Origin: Candidatus Pacearchaeota archaeon
GTDB lineage: Archaea; Nanobdellota; Nanobdellia; Pacearchaeales; GW2011-AR1
Assembly: GCA_016181905.1 (NCBI GenBank)
Contig: JACOYM010000054.1
Span: 1-5,704, forward strand
Length of the DNA stretch: 5,704 bases
Direction of reading: 5' to 3'
Below the pieces are notes generated by a model. It was not told the origin of the DNA. It made no database searches and saw only the letters and a program-made list of their open reading frames with translations. Positions 5,436 through 5,704 of the stretch are shown one piece after another; the stretch's first letter is position 1; each line of letters starts with the position of its first letter. The position numbers and the translations under genes were made by a program.

Positions 5436-5459
5436 GAATTGTATGCTTAAAATTAGATA

Positions 5460-5704
5460 ATGGAAAACCAAACAATATTCACAGAGGTTTTTGGAAGCAA
5501 TCCAATAATGAGAGTATTGGATTTTCTTGTAACATTTCAGTTATTTGATTATCCTTTAACAGAAATAGCAAGAAATTCAGGGGTAAGCTACTCAACTTTG
5601 CAAACATTTTGGGAAAAATTAGAAAAAAATAATATTGTCATAAAGACAAGAAGGGTTGGAAAATCAGACTTGTTTAAGCTCAACACAAAAAACCCTGCTG
5701 TCAA
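5460..5704 (+). CDS. Winged helix-turn-helix transcriptional regulator, partial (3' end beyond window)
   Basis: Eighty-one complete codons are visible before the window ends. They encode a typical archaeal winged-helix DNA-binding domain: helix 1 (FGSNPIMRVLDFLVTF), a helix-turn-helix with LTEIARNSGVSYSTLQTFWEKLEKNN, and a wing (IVIKTRRVGKSDLFKLNTKNP). The FGS-P-RVLDFL opening and the closing KLN-NP pattern are typical of a widespread short archaeal wHTH family related to ArsR/MarR-like folds. Such proteins are usually only slightly longer than the visible part, so perhaps a third or less is missing. It has its own TATA box and follows the 22-codon ORF by 76 bases. Its targets are unknown; autoregulation or control of the short upstream ORF would be a natural guess. 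Confidence 0.85.
   Translation, partial: MENQTIFTEVFGSNPIMRVLDFLVTFQLFDYPLTEIARNSGVSYSTLQTFWEKLEKNNIVIKTRRVGKSDLFKLNTKNPAV

Overview
The window looks like a piece of an archaeal chromosome, probably from a small-genome lineage such as the Woesearchaeota/Pacearchaeota type of DPANN. This rests on gene content and promoter style only, with no marker gene present. AT-rich TATA-like boxes lie about 24-29 bases upstream of almost every start codon, no convincing Shine-Dalgarno sites are seen, and two winged-helix regulators are of archaeal type.

Layout from left to right. Bases 1-88 may hold the 5' end of an unknown minus-strand gene, although a hairpin with a T-rich tail at 8-60 could instead be the terminator of an upstream plus-strand gene. 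A shared TATA region at about 105-119 separates it from a plus-strand gene (143-754) for a winged-helix protein fused to a Nudix-fold domain whose catalytic glutamates are replaced. Convergent to that gene is a DEAD-box RNA helicase (779-2311, minus) with a long arginine/glycine-rich tail. A divergent intergenic region of about 200 bases with an inverted repeat leads to a coiled-coil protein (2513-3505, plus). Its reading frame appears broken near 3450, and the natural C-terminus continues in another frame to 3647. Next is a very AT-rich gene for a six-helix membrane protein (3700-4395, plus). A convergent gap with a C10 tract and a promoter-like sequence follows. Then comes a two-gene minus-strand operon (5204 down to 4505) of a small DUF5678-like protein and a retropepsin-like aspartyl protease. 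Finally, a very short plus-strand ORF with its own promoter (5315-5383) precedes a winged-helix regulator cut by the window end (5460-5704).

There is no CRISPR array, rRNA, tRNA or transposase in the window. Most genes seem to be independent single transcription units; the protease pair is the only clear operon. No complete new system is evident. The best leads are the apparently non-catalytic wHTH-Nudix protein as a possible ligand-sensing regulator of its own divergent promoter, the DUF5678/aspartyl-protease pair, the frameshifted coiled-coil gene, and the tiny ORF in front of the last regulator.
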